NCBI GenBank assembly: GCA_016802295.1
Contig: JAESIW010000090.1
Location: forward strand, 932,144-996,143
Origin: Brachionus rotundiformis
Taxonomy: Eukaryota > Rotifera > Eurotatoria > Ploima > Brachionidae
DNA: 64,000 nucleotides
Direction of reading: 5' to 3'
Of this stretch, positions 8,742-19,671 are shown piece after piece. Under the pieces are notes generated by a model that made no database searches, was not told the DNA's origin, and saw only the letters and a program-made list of their open reading frames with translations. A program made the position numbers and the translations under genes. Position 1 is the first letter of the stretch; every line of letters begins with the position of its first letter.

Positions 8742-11700
8742 TTATGCTTCAGATAAATAGTTTGTCAGCTGTGGTTCAACTGTATCAAATTTTACTCTAA
8801 TATTCACAGATGCTAATTCAGCAACCAAATATTTCAAGACATATGGTAAACATATACTGCGTATTGCATCATTTTTTCCACATAATAAACATGTTATTTT
8901 GGAATTTTTTTTTGATATCGAGACAAATGATCCACATCTGGAGCAAATTTTTTCAGAGGTTTTATCAGAACAGTTAAGTAATCGATCTTGTATTACAGCT
9001 GCAGTTCCGTGAGCAAGCAATGCATCACGTTCCATTTCACCAAAACGAATACCTCCTTCTCTTTTGCGTCCTTTGACAGGTTGATGTGTTTTTATGTCGA
9101 TTGGCCCTGTAGTCCTTACTTGAAATTTATCACTAACCATGTGTCGCAATCTTTGATAGTAAACGACTCCAAAAAATATATCCACTTCTAGTTGTCTTCC
9201 ATGTATTCCACTATACATCGACTCGGTTCCATAATAACTATAACCTGCCTTTTTTAAAAGATTTCCATAATAATCAATCGCAGATTGACCTTCAAACTGA
9301 AATGGAGTTGCATCATGAACGGTTCCAAAAATCGAACCTGATTTACCGGCCATAAATTCAATCATCATACCAATTGTCATGCGAGAAGGAAAACCATGTG
9401 GGTTAAATATAATATCAGGCGTAAGTCCAGATTCAGTAAAAGGTAAATCTTCAGTAGGGTATATTCTGGAACAAATTCCCTTTTGGCCATGGCGAGACGA
9501 GAATTTATCGCCAATTATTGGATTACGTTGAAATGACATCATTATAGCAACTTTATTAAGAGGCTCAGATCCATCATCATTTCCTAGAGCTCTAACTGAT
9601 TCGATATAAGCTTTTTCCAATTTTTTGAAATTTTGAACCTTATATTCTCCGGTATTTTCATCTAAATAGCAATAAAATGGTTCACCAGGATAAATTGTTG
9701 ATCCAACAAACGGAAGTCCATCTTGGTCTAATTTTTCACCCAGTTTTGGATATTTGGGATCTAGTGAGAATATTTTTCCTTTAGATGAACCAAAATTTTT
9801 ATCATTCAATTCGACTATTTCGGTGGAATAAACCATTCCATGAGCAAACCCTCTTTCAAACGAACTTTTATTTAAAATCATAGCATCTTCCATATCATAG
9901 CCAGTGTATGATACTACGGCAACAATTGCATTTGTTCCAATCGGATAATCATCTAATTTGTAATGATCATAAATTTTTGTTTTTACAATCGGACTTTGAG
10001 GAAAATTTAAACGATATAGTTTATTATCAGCTCTATTACGAATAGAATGACATGGTGTTCCCATTGTTTGTTTTCCCATTTGACATTGATACATATTACG
10101 TGGAGATTGATTAAATTCTGAAAAAGGAGTTAAATTAGCTACTACGCTCATAAAAGAAAATGGATACAGTTCCGAATGTGTTGTTTTCTAATTAAATTAA
10201 TTAAAATTCTAAAAGCTAATTATTTTAAAAAATCTTACGTCTTCGACAAACTCTTCGGGCTTTACACAAACATGTAAAAAGCATTGTTCCATTGTGCCAA
10301 TATATTCAGTTTGTTGAGTGGTTAAATTCTTAACTGGCCTCATCATGCGTCCAGGTGTGGTAAAAACATAAAGACCTGGATAAAGACTGTAGGTATTTTT
10401 TTCTAAATCAATTCTTGGAACTTGACATATTTCCATAAATTTAGGAATACCTTTACACAATTTATTATCTGATTTTTGGCTTACTAAAGCTTTAATATAT
10501 CTAAGTTTTTTGGTCAAATCATCGATATTATTAGAATCAATATAACCGATTAATTGTCCATTTAAAATTACTTCATAGAAATAAACTTTAATTTTTTTTT
10601 GCGTATTAAACTTGAATAAGCCACTTTCAAGGGGAATCATTCCAAAAGATATAAGCAAATCAACAAGCTTATCTGTATTCGGATCTTCGGTACATATGTC
10701 ACACAAAAATGTTAAATGATTCAATAAACCACAAAGCCCACCATCTGGTGTGTGAACTGGACATAAAAATCCCCAACTTTCCGGAGTTAACTTTCGGACT
10801 GATGTTGTGCGGATTTCAGTAAACACAGCACCACGATGCACAGAACGAAAATGTGAAAAATATCGCCAATAGTTTAATTTATCAGCAATTATTGCAAAAC
10901 CGGTAGTCTGCAATATGCCTAAACCATGCTTTGAGATTAAATTTCCAGTGGCTAGAAAATATTCAAGTGAGTTGGTTATTGTTGATTCTCTTTTACAAGT
11001 TTCTATTAAATTTATTTTTTGTCCAGTTACGTATGGTTTTTTTGAGTCTAATGTTTGTGTAATAGTTTTCATGCTAACAAGCATTTGCTGAAGTCTTTCT
11101 GCCAATACACCAAGATACAGATGGCCAGGTAGAAGAATTTCTTGCATCATTGGTGAATCTGGATCTTCAGGTTTACAACCATTTTGATGAACTAAACTGT
11201 ACAATTTTCTCAGCATAAATCTAATATTAATACAAATAAAATTGATACAAACAATTTTTTCTAAATTTTCTTACATCATTAAATTAAATTTGTCTTTATT
11301 ACTTTCAAGATGAGTTAGTAAACTGTATTTGAATAAATGTTGAGCACATTCAATATCAGTGTACCAATCGGGTAGGTTTAACTTAATTCTAAATCGGCTT
11401 CCTATATAATTAAGTACATCGTTTCGTGTAAGTAGATTCTCTTCTTGTAATTGTCTCAGCATAAATTTTGCACATCCTTCCATAAATGAATTGCTTTCTC
11501 TATTCCTCATTAATGATCGATAGATTTCGTAATCTGGTAGATCTACTAGACCTTTGAGTATCATTGCGGCTGGAACAAAAAATATTTCTTTTTGATAAGC
11601 AAAGCATAGGTTTGCAGATCCGTTGTCTAAATAATGAAGTATATGATTTTGACCTATTTGATCTTTTCCCACACAATGGATAGTTATACCGTACTCAGTA

Positions 11701-12760
11701 TATGTGGCACCACGACTTTTCCACGAAGGTCTTATTAAAGCCATTGGCTATTTTAAATTAAAAGTAATTAATCTTTTGTTTTATTTAATTAAAACCGTAA
11801 ACCCTCGCAAGTAAGTGCTCCCATAATTGCATCTTTATTGAAAAATTTTAGTCCCTAGATTATAGAAAACTTTCTTAAAATAAAGATCCAAATACGCTTT
11901 ACAAGAAAGCAACATAGAAAGAATTGAGTAAATTTTGAATAACTTTAAAAAAGGGAGTCATATGGGTGCACTTAATTGCAAGGGAATACGGTATTTTTTA
12001 ACAATTTTTAATTACCAAAATTAAAATTATTAAATTTAAATTTAATAAATAAAGCAAAATTAATGATTTTAATCGATAAAAATAAATGACTAAATATTTC
12101 AGGACTTCACTTTTAATTACTAAACTTAATTTAATTTTTTTATATTTTTAAACACAAAAAATTTTTTTCTAATTTTTGGTAAAATAAAAAAAAAGAAATA
12201 AATAAAATATTTACATAATTTCTTCGTGGCATTATTAGTAAACGAAGTAGTTTTTCGTTTCCTTTAACAATAAAATATCCGCCTAAGTCATTTTGCTCTT
12301 CACCTTTAATGACCATTTCTTTAGGTGATAATTTATATAGATTGCAAAGCTTCGATTTAACCATAATAGGCACTTGACCCACTAGACGTTCATATCTATC
12401 CACTACATTTCCATCATGGGAATATTCGATTGTTGCATATATTTTCCCACTGTAAGTAGTATGTCTTTGTCTACATTCTTTAGGATAGAGTTTTTTATCT
12501 TTGGCAGACAAATTTGCTTCACTAATCTTAGGAGGCAATATTTTGCAATCAATTATTTTGTAAGAAACTTTAGATTCATTTTTAAGTTTAAATTCAACTT
12601 TCGGTATATTTTTTATTGCATGTCTAAGACCCTGATCAACCATCCAATCGAAAGACTCAATGTGAAATTTTGTCAAATTTTCTAATGAATTAACAGATTT
12701 TGCCGCATCAAGATCATTGAAATTTTCCGGTCTTAGGTGTTCAAGTGATGGCGATTGCAT
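8742..12760 (-). CDS. POLR1B: RNA polymerase I second-largest subunit (RPA135)
   Basis: Second catalytic-core subunit of RNA polymerase I, transcribing pre-rRNA in the nucleolus. Minus-strand exons are 12760-12215, 11747-11275, 11220-10239 and 10187-8742, joining into one frame of 1148 aa, the family's normal length. The N-terminus and the Ala-Glu-Cys-Arg/Lys-Glu-Cys-Arg region match Pol I rather than Pol II or III. Hallmarks include Gly-Tyr-Phe-Ile-Val-Lys-Gly-Asn-Glu-Lys, Cys-Pro-Val-His-Thr-Pro-Asp-Gly, Gln-Ser-Pro-Arg-Asn-Met-Tyr-Gln-Cys-Gln-Met-Gly-Lys, Gly-Tyr-Asp-Met-Glu-Asp-Ala-Met-Ile, Gly-Asp-Lys-Phe-Ser-Ser-Arg-His-Gly-Gln-Lys-Gly and Gly-Gly-Ile-Arg-Phe-Gly-Glu-Met-Glu-Arg-Asp. 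A C-terminal CxxC...CxxC zinc finger lies at about 1082-1104. Introns are 467, 54 and 51 bases, and the long one contains a MITE. The gene starts 153 bases after the DGCR8 stop on the same strand. Confidence 0.97.
11794..11992. mobile_element. MITE-like element in POLR1B intron 1
   Basis: Bases 11794-11824 and 11962-11992 are 31-base inverted repeats matching at 26 positions (outer end ACCGTA, inner end CCCAT). They bound a 199-base element with no coding capacity. It fills much of the only long intron of POLR1B, the other introns being about 50 bases, so the intron length is explained by insertion. A short non-autonomous DNA transposon (MITE) is the best reading. Target-site duplication cannot be fixed because the flanks are AT-rich, and the superfamily is undetermined. 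Confidence 0.65.
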
Positions 12761-12913
12761 ATTATCTATTTTCTATTAAAAATACTTAAGATAATAAAAT
12801 TTGCAGTTTTTAAATTTTAAATGGATTTTTAATTCCACTTTTATATAAAAATTTGATAATTATTATGAAAACATTTATTTCAACTTAAAATACATAATTT
12901 ATAATACAATGAA

Positions 12914-15402
12914 TTATTCTGAATCTGAATCTGAAGAACTTGATGAAGAATTGGACGACGAAGATGAACTTGTAGCATTAGAACTTTTTTCAGTACAATC
13001 TGACTCATCCGATTTCGAATGTTTTCTTTTTTTTTCGTTTGAATCAAATTTTATTAAATCATTTCCACTTTTTGTAGCAATTAATTTTGTACCTAAGCTC
13101 TCAGTAGAATTTTTAAGTTCATTCTCATTTAAAAATAAAGGAGGTATTGTCAACAAAGTTTCTTTGGATATTGTCTGTTCTATATTAGATGGTTTACGTT
13201 GAAGTTTTCTCATTTCTTCTTTTAATTTTTCTAATAATTCACGATTTGGTTTGGCTTTTGGATTAGTATCTTCTTCGAGTACACGTTCTTCATTTTCTTT
13301 TTCTTCTTTTTCACTTTTTAATAGTAATGAATCTTCCATATTCGAGCCGTATAAACGTAATATCGAACCCCATGTTTGAATATGTGGATGCATTTGCTTC
13401 AGTATTTTTTGTGCAGCTAATTGTCGTCCTTCTTTTTTCTTAGAACAATTAACTTCGACTTCATACTGAGCTATTTTCATTTTGTACCAACAATTACGAT
13501 ATTTTATAGGTTTTATTTCCTCTTCAATAAAATTTTTTCGATTCCGTGACATATTAATAGCAAAATTACTATTTAAAAAAAATATGAAAATTTTGTATGT
13601 AAAATCATATATTATTTTCATACATACAATTTAAGGCATGTAAGAAGCAAATCATAAGGTAGAGGAGCACCCAACTTCTGAGATAAGGAATAAACATGTG
13701 AATGCTCAATATTGTAGCCATCAAAAAACTTAAATTATAGACAAAAATTTAAAAACAAAAAAAAGCTAAATAAAAAAATTAAGCTAAACTAACTTAAAAT
13801 CAATTTTTAAGATTTTAATATTTAAAAGAAAATGTTTTAAAGATGGTGGTCATATGGTAATTTTAAATTAAATTTATATTTTTGAAATTTCTATTTCGGT
13901 TTATCATATACTACATTAATTTAATTTTGATAATTAATGAGTCTAAAATTAAGAGAATATATTGATCTATAAGTCTTAATTAAATATTACCCAATTTTTT
14001 ACTTCATAAACCAATTTCAAATTAAACAAATATTACCGAATACATTTCCTCGTTGTTTTTTTTTGTATTTTCTCCTTGTCCTTTGAAATCAGGTACTAGA
14101 ACTTTAAGAGCCGCCTCAGCTGCTGTATTTTTTGCTGCTTTCTTACTATTGCCATCACCTTTGCCACAGATCTTATCATTAATATAGCAAACAGCTTGAA
14201 AGGGATCTTTTGGATTCTCTTTTTCATGAATTTCGAAACGTGGATTTGTTTTAAAAACTTGATTAGAATACTCATAAAGTATGCATAGAGGTGTTTTGTT
14301 TGTCATATTGATGTTAAGCTCTTTATTAATTCCTTTTTGAGTTTTGGTTTCTATTTTTAACATTTGAGAATTTTGAGGCTAAAAATCGTATATAAATAAT
14401 ATCGTTTAATTTTTTTTGAATAATAGATATTACAAATTTTTTTATTTTCGAATTTTTAATAAATTTTTTCCTATCATTCCATGTTCTTAAACAAAAATAG
14501 ATAAAAAGCTTCATTTTAATGTCCTTAAATCTTACTTAAATTTTTTTACTTTTATTACATCAAATTCGAATAATTTCCTGCAATATTCATTTAATTGTTC
14601 AGAAGCTTAAAATTCAAATTGAAAAATATTAGAAATTATTTATTTTTAGACAAAACTTACTTAAATTAGCTTCTTTTTCTTTTTCTTCATTACTTGTTAT
14701 CGATACTGTAATGTTTTTATTTGGTACTAAATTTTTGGAGTCTTCATTTACACAAATTTCAGCTTGGTTTATGGGACATTTCGATTTATTATCTTGATTT
14801 TCTTTAATTTGTTGATCAATTATCTCTTTACGTTTTCTATACGCTAAACAAGGAATAGCACCTACAGGTATATCATGTTTCTTGAAAAATTTACTTAATT
14901 TCAATAAAATTCAATTTATTATTATTACCCTTGCACTTGACTCACCGATATAATATGGTCTCGAAAGAGTACAAACACGTGCTTGGCGATTTAAATAAAG
15001 AGGCATTCCGCAGGAATGAGTTACTTGAACCCAGCCTTCTGGTAATATAGTTTCCTGAAATCCTCTCCAATACATATCTTAAATTTTTACTCGAAAAATT
15101 TCTTTCAAGTTAATTAAATTACTTTTAATCTGTATCTTATCGTAAACATAGTAATTAATTTGTTCATTTTGATTTTTTTGCTCAAGATCTAAAGGTTTTT
15201 CGAGTAGTTGATCTATCAATATTTCACCTTCTTCATCTTCATCATCTTCAAGGTACTCTCTATCTTCATTTATAATCTGTTTTTCTGTTTGAGGAATATC
15301 ATCGTTTTGCACTATATTCATTAAGTCTGCTAAAAGATCATCATCGCCCATGTTTTTATCTGATTGTTTTGAGTGAATAGTATTTTCTTTAATATCTTCC
15401 AT
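12914..15402 (-). CDS. DGCR8: Microprocessor complex subunit DGCR8/Pasha
   Basis: Partner of Drosha in nuclear primary-microRNA cropping. Minus-strand exons are 15402-15123, 15077-14929, 14880-14661, 14350-14037, 13728-13628 and 13568-12914. All phases close to one frame of 572 aa. An acidic N-terminus is followed by the WW-like dimerisation region (Leu-Pro-Glu-Gly-Trp-Val...Gly-Met-Pro-Leu-Tyr...Ser-Arg-Pro-Tyr-Tyr, about 105-140). Arg-Lys-His-Asp then leads to Ile-Pro-Cys at about 152-154, whose Cys equals the heme-ligating Cys352 of human DGCR8. Two double-stranded RNA-binding domains follow (about 237-310 and 335-425), then the conserved Pro-His-Ile...Trp-Gly-Ser-Ile-Leu-Arg-Leu-Tyr-Gly helix. 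The tail is Ser/Asp/Glu-rich. It is shorter than human (773) and close to compact invertebrate forms. The exon 3-exon 4 junction has a weak acceptor and is the least certain. Introns 3 (310 bases) and 4 (308 bases) contain nothing recognisable. Confidence 0.92.
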
Positions 15403-16052
15403 AATTGAATAAAATACTCAAAAAAACAAAAATTTTATTCTATTTTGAATTTATACGACCATGTGTTATTAAAATTTCTTTAACTCAAGCGCATTTTTTA
15501 ATTTCAAATTTTAATAATTATTAATTTAAAAATGTAAGAAAAATAGTCTTCCTTTACATTTCGAATTTTATCAAACTGAACAAACTTTACTTGTCAAATA
15601 ATTAGATTTTAGAATAAAAAACAAATAAAATTAAATTCTTCTTGTGAAATAAGATAAAGGAGTTTTTATTTAGTTTAAAATTAAGTTTTTAAATGAAAAT
15701 TAATCAATTAATTTGTTTCAAATTATTTTAATGATAGTTTTAGAAATTAATAAACATTTTAGCAAAAAATTAAGCAAAGAATTTTAAAAAAATGAATTTA
15801 AATTATATTATTGGAAAAAATATTAGTTTTGAAAAATTATGTCTTTGTTTTACTCAAAAATATTTTATACAAAATAAATAATAACAAAAATGAAATATCA
15901 CTTTTACCTTTTTTTAATGCAAAATAAATTAATATTTAGATGAGTTTAAAAATATTCAAATTAAGCTTTCTTTTTTATTTCAAGATAAAAAATTTAAATA
16001 TCCATCTTTTATTAATCATTAATAAATACTAATACTAAACAAATTATTTCTT
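15403..16052. other. Spacer between DGCR8 and the MATH-like gene
   Basis: Very AT-rich, with no open frame, repeat or RNA gene recognised. It should contain the DGCR8 promoter and the 3' end of the MATH-like gene, both on the minus strand. Confidence 0.6.
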
Positions 16053-16676
16053 TTAAAATAGCACTTTTTTGTTATACAAATAGTTAACTTTGACTTTTTT
16101 GAAGTCATCATCATCAAACTGATCCCCAGGAATGAAATTATATCTTGGTGTTGCTGATGAAATAGAATTTAATGTATTTAAGTTATTTGAATTTGAGATT
16201 TCCGATTTTGTTGTTTCAAGTAGCTGTTCTTTTGGAAATTCATAAAATTGTGGATACTGATAAATTGTAATAGTAACATTTATTGGATAAGAAGTACCAC
16301 ATTCTTTTAAAATTAAATTGTCTAAAGTTGAGTTTTCTTCAGTATGATCATCTTCAAAGGAAGTCAGGGGTATTTTTCCAAAATAATTTTTTCGTCTATT
16401 AATATTTTTGAAACTAAATGAACACTCTGCATTTATAGCTGGTTGATTTTCTTTTGACTGAATTAATGTGACGCATAGAATTATTTGACCAAAACTCTTC
16501 AAATCCTTTCCATTCGGATAAAAGTCTACTCGCCACGTTTCTCCTCCTATTGTCTGTATTTCTTCACTTAAATATTTTCCATTTGGAAATGGACGTAAAA
16601 GTTCTTCTTCTACGTTTTCAAATGTCCATATAGCTTCAGAAGTTATTATATCATCATTCATGTCGTCTTTGTACAT
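16053..16676 (-). CDS. MATH/TRAF-like domain protein
   Basis: Single-exon gene of 207 aa. Residues about 12-140 resemble a MATH (meprin and TRAF-C homology) beta-sandwich. The order is Ala-Ile-Trp-Thr-Phe-Glu-Asn, then Leu-Ser-Glu-Glu-Ile-Gln-Thr-Ile-Gly-Gly-Glu-Thr-Trp-Arg-Val-Asp-Phe-Tyr-Pro-Asn-Gly, then Gly-Gln-Ile-Ile-Leu-Cys-Val-Thr-Leu-Ile, then a Cys-Ser-Phe-Ser-Phe strand. This is the normal MATH pattern (W.F...GG..W.v..YP.G...l.v.l). The C-terminal 65 residues are Asn/Ser-rich and acidic without a recognised domain. No BTB, RING or protease domain accompanies it, so it is a stand-alone MATH protein, typically a peptide-binding adaptor. No signal peptide. The assignment rests on motif pattern only. 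Confidence 0.6.
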   Translation of the reverse strand: MYKDDMNDDIITSEAIWTFENVEEELLRPFPNGKYLSEEIQTIGGETWRVDFYPNGKDLKSFGQIILCVTLIQSKENQPAINAECSFSFKNINRRKNYFGKIPLTSFEDDHTEENSTLDNLILKECGTSYPINVTITIYQYPQFYEFPKEQLLETTKSEISNSNNLNTLNSISSATPRYNFIPGDQFDDDDFKKVKVNYLYNKKVLF

Positions 16677-18366
16677 TTTTGTTTATCTTAAATAGAAATG
16701 AAAATAAAAATCAGAATTTTCAATTATATTTTTTTTATAAATTAAGCCTGAAAGGTAAGTTTAGACATAAAATTATAAAATTTTTTCAAATATAATTTAC
16801 AGTTAAAATGAATAAATATTCAGAGAATGAATATTTTTTCGAAATCAAGAATCTGAAATGAATCCTAAAATTAACTATTAATAAAATATCATTAATTCAA
16901 ATTATCATAAAAAAGTTTTTCAAAAAATAATTTTAGCAGTTTGCATTTTTATTAAAGGGAAAAAGTATATATCATATTTAAAAAAATATTTAAAATAAAA
17001 TATAATATTTGACATTTACTTTATCTTAGAGGTTATTTGAATAAAAAACAGATAAATTAATAGAAAAAAACAATTTAATCTCAGATAAAAAATCTTCTAT
17101 AATGAAAACTTTGATTAAGAAAATTAAATATACATATTTAAAAAACAATTTAAAAGAAAAGTTTTAATCATCTGAAGTTAGTTTTAAATCTAAATATTAA
17201 TTCAACTTGCTTAATTCTTCATATTCATTCTCTTGTTAATCTATAAATAAATAATTTTAACTTTAATTAATTTCAATATCTGACAAGTGTCTAGTTTAAG
17301 AAAACTGAGCATATTAAATGAAATATTTTGTTATATCAAGAAAAATCACAAAATAAACTAAGCAATTGAAAACATAAATTAAAATCAATTTAATTCTTAG
17401 ATCTAAAACCATATTTGAAATTTTTTGTTTCTTTTCGCTCGCTTAATTTTCTTAATATGTTTGGAAAAGAAAGTATTTTCAAAAATCGACTAGTTTCATT
17501 AATATTAGATAACAAATTTTATTGAAAATTCTTTTTAAATATAAAATCAAATTACCTGTAAAATATTCGATCCCAAAACAAACAACCATTAAAAAATTGA
17601 AGATAAGAGTAATTGAAAGAAATAATTTTAAAATTGCTTCAGTACTTGAAACTTAAGACTATTATTATTTGTATAAATTCCGATCAGTTATATCATACTA
17701 TCAAACCAATATTTATACAATAAAATTCGTAAATTATCAAAAAAAAAAATATATTAAAAATTTATAAATAAATATTTGAAGTTAAAAACTTTATTTTTTT
17801 TTGGGATAAAATGAAATTCTAAAACAAGTTTACAATAAAATATATCTGCTTAAAAAATATCAAAAAACTTTTGTCTACATAAGTATTGAAGAAAACTGAA
17901 AATTTCATCATCAATTGCTCTTTTTCAGAAATTTTTGCATATTTTGAATTTTAAAAACAATATCTTTTACTAATTTTTATTCATTTTTTGTAATTTTTAA
18001 TATTATATAATACATAAATTGATAAATATTAGAGCATTTTTCGAAAAATTATATTCGGTAAAGATTCTATCTAAATAACATCAAGTTAACTTATGTAAAT
18101 CTTTAATTAACAATTAATTTTCAATTTTAAATGGGCATCATTTAACTAATTCGTGGTTATATAAAACTTTTAGCTTAATCCATCAATTTTTTTATTTTTT
18201 AAAATCGAATAAAAATATAAACATTAAAATTAAAGCGATAGAAAATATTTTCATAGCTATTAATAATCATTTAAACAGAAAAAATGAGGTAAAGATGAGA
18301 ACTATAATTTAACTATAAAAATTATCACCGGAAAGTATTTTTTATAAAAATTTGATAACAAATATT
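16677..18366. other. 1.7-kb AT-rich spacer
   Basis: No frame of convincing coding character, no RNA gene and no clear repeat seen on either strand. Both flanking genes are on the minus strand, so the promoter of the MATH-like gene should lie at its left end. Confidence 0.6.
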
Positions 18367-19671
18367 TTATATAACTTCACAGACAGAAGATTGAGTTTTT
18401 TTTTCTAATTCATTCTCGCTTCGTTTCATTTTTTTATCTAAACTTTCGCTTAATTTAATATAAATTGGATTTATTTTACATTCAGAAGAATTTCTCGTAT
18501 CAAAAAATATCTTTGCCTTTTCTTGTAGTAAATTTTCATAGTTTTTTTCGGCCATTTTAATCATTTCAAAATAATGATTGCTTTTTGAATCTATTTTCAA
18601 ATTAGGATTTAAAAGTTCTAATAAGTCTGGCTGTAGTATAGAAGTTGATTTGAAAAATTTATATGAATTAAAGTGTACATTTACGTATTCTCTTTTCTCT
18701 AATGGATAATATAGTCGTATATTTGCAATACAATCATCAAATGAATCAAGTCTTATATTGTCATCAAATAGAATATGATGATGATCTAAATCGTTTAAAT
18801 TGATCCACAAAGGTTTCGCTGCATAGCACTCATATTTATTTTTTTGCCAAAAAGCAAAATCATCTCTAATTGCATTTATTCCTTTAAGAGAATTTAATTT
18901 TTCATATATTTTTTCCTCAGTATCGTAAACTTGATTGTCCATAGTTAAGTATATTCTGTTATCATCGAATCGTTGTATCTGACCAATACTGTTGTTTACT
19001 TCGATTGGTTTGATATCTTTGAAGTCAGGATGTTTACCTTCGAAAATTGGGCGTACATTGTCTAAGAAATTTTGAGAATCAATGCCCATGGTACGGAGTA
19101 CAATCACAAATTCTCTATTTTCTCGTTGAAGCCTTCTAATCATATCAAAAAATTCTGGTAATATTAAGTGATATATAGAATTATTAGTAGGATCTCCAGC
19201 TGGAATAGTATTTGGAGGTAATTTTGAGCCGTTTGAATTATTGTTATTTATATCTATTTCGTTAATGTGATCTTTTTTGGAATAAACTAGGCTATTTAAA
19301 TATAAATCAAAAAAATCACGGTATTTACATCCAGGCTCTTCAAAAACAAAGCGACATGTTTTTTTTTTTAGCTCCGCTCTATCATTTGGAGTTCCGACGA
19401 GTTTTTTTTCTAAATATTTAAAATAAGTGATTGCATACGGCTCATTTTTTGGCCTATTCTTTTCCGGTTTTTCACTTAGCCAAATCCATTTATTTCCATC
19501 TTCTTTCCCCCATACAGCTGTGGTTAAAAAATGATTTACACCTTCTTCCACAGTTATATTGCGTCCAGGTAAAGTACAAGCAACTTGAATGGTATTATGC
19601 TGGTCAAAATGAAGAATCAATTTTCTGTGACCAAAATTTATAGGTTCATTCGAATTGGTCATCTGTATCAA
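18367..19671 (-). CDS. Uncharacterised conserved-looking 434-aa protein
   Basis: Single exon, 434 aa, no signal peptide or membrane segment, so probably cytosolic. I do not recognise a named domain. The N-terminus has beta-strand residues leading into Leu-His-Phe-Asp-Gln-His-Asn-Thr-Ile (about 21-29), which could be a HAD-type motif I (Asp followed by Thr four residues later). Later segments are Ala-Ile-Thr-Tyr-Phe-Lys-Tyr-Leu-Glu, Pro-Glu-Phe-Phe-Asp-Met-Ile-Arg-Arg-Leu, and Phe-Val-Ile-Val-Leu-Arg-Thr-Met-Gly (about 190-198), where a HAD motif II Ser/Thr would follow a hydrophobic strand. Asp-Asp-Asn (near 306) could be the acidic motif. This pattern fits a HAD-like phosphohydrolase fold but is inference only. 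A short Asn-rich insert sits near 143-147. The C-terminus is charged and helical. Confidence 0.6.
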   Translation of the reverse strand: MIQMTNSNEPINFGHRKLILHFDQHNTIQVACTLPGRNITVEEGVNHFLTTAVWGKEDGNKWIWLSEKPEKNRPKNEPYAITYFKYLEKKLVGTPNDRAELKKKTCRFVFEEPGCKYRDFFDLYLNSLVYSKKDHINEIDINNNNSNGSKLPPNTIPAGDPTNNSIYHLILPEFFDMIRRLQRENREFVIVLRTMGIDSQNFLDNVRPIFEGKHPDFKDIKPIEVNNSIGQIQRFDDNRIYLTMDNQVYDTEEKIYEKLNSLKGINAIRDDFAFWQKNKYECYAAKPLWINLNDLDHHHILFDDNIRLDSFDDCIANIRLYYPLEKREYVNVHFNSYKFFKSTSILQPDLLELLNPNLKIDSKSNHYFEMIKMAEKNYENLLQEKAKIFFDTRNSSECKINPIYIKLSESLDKKMKRSENELEKKTQSSVCEVI

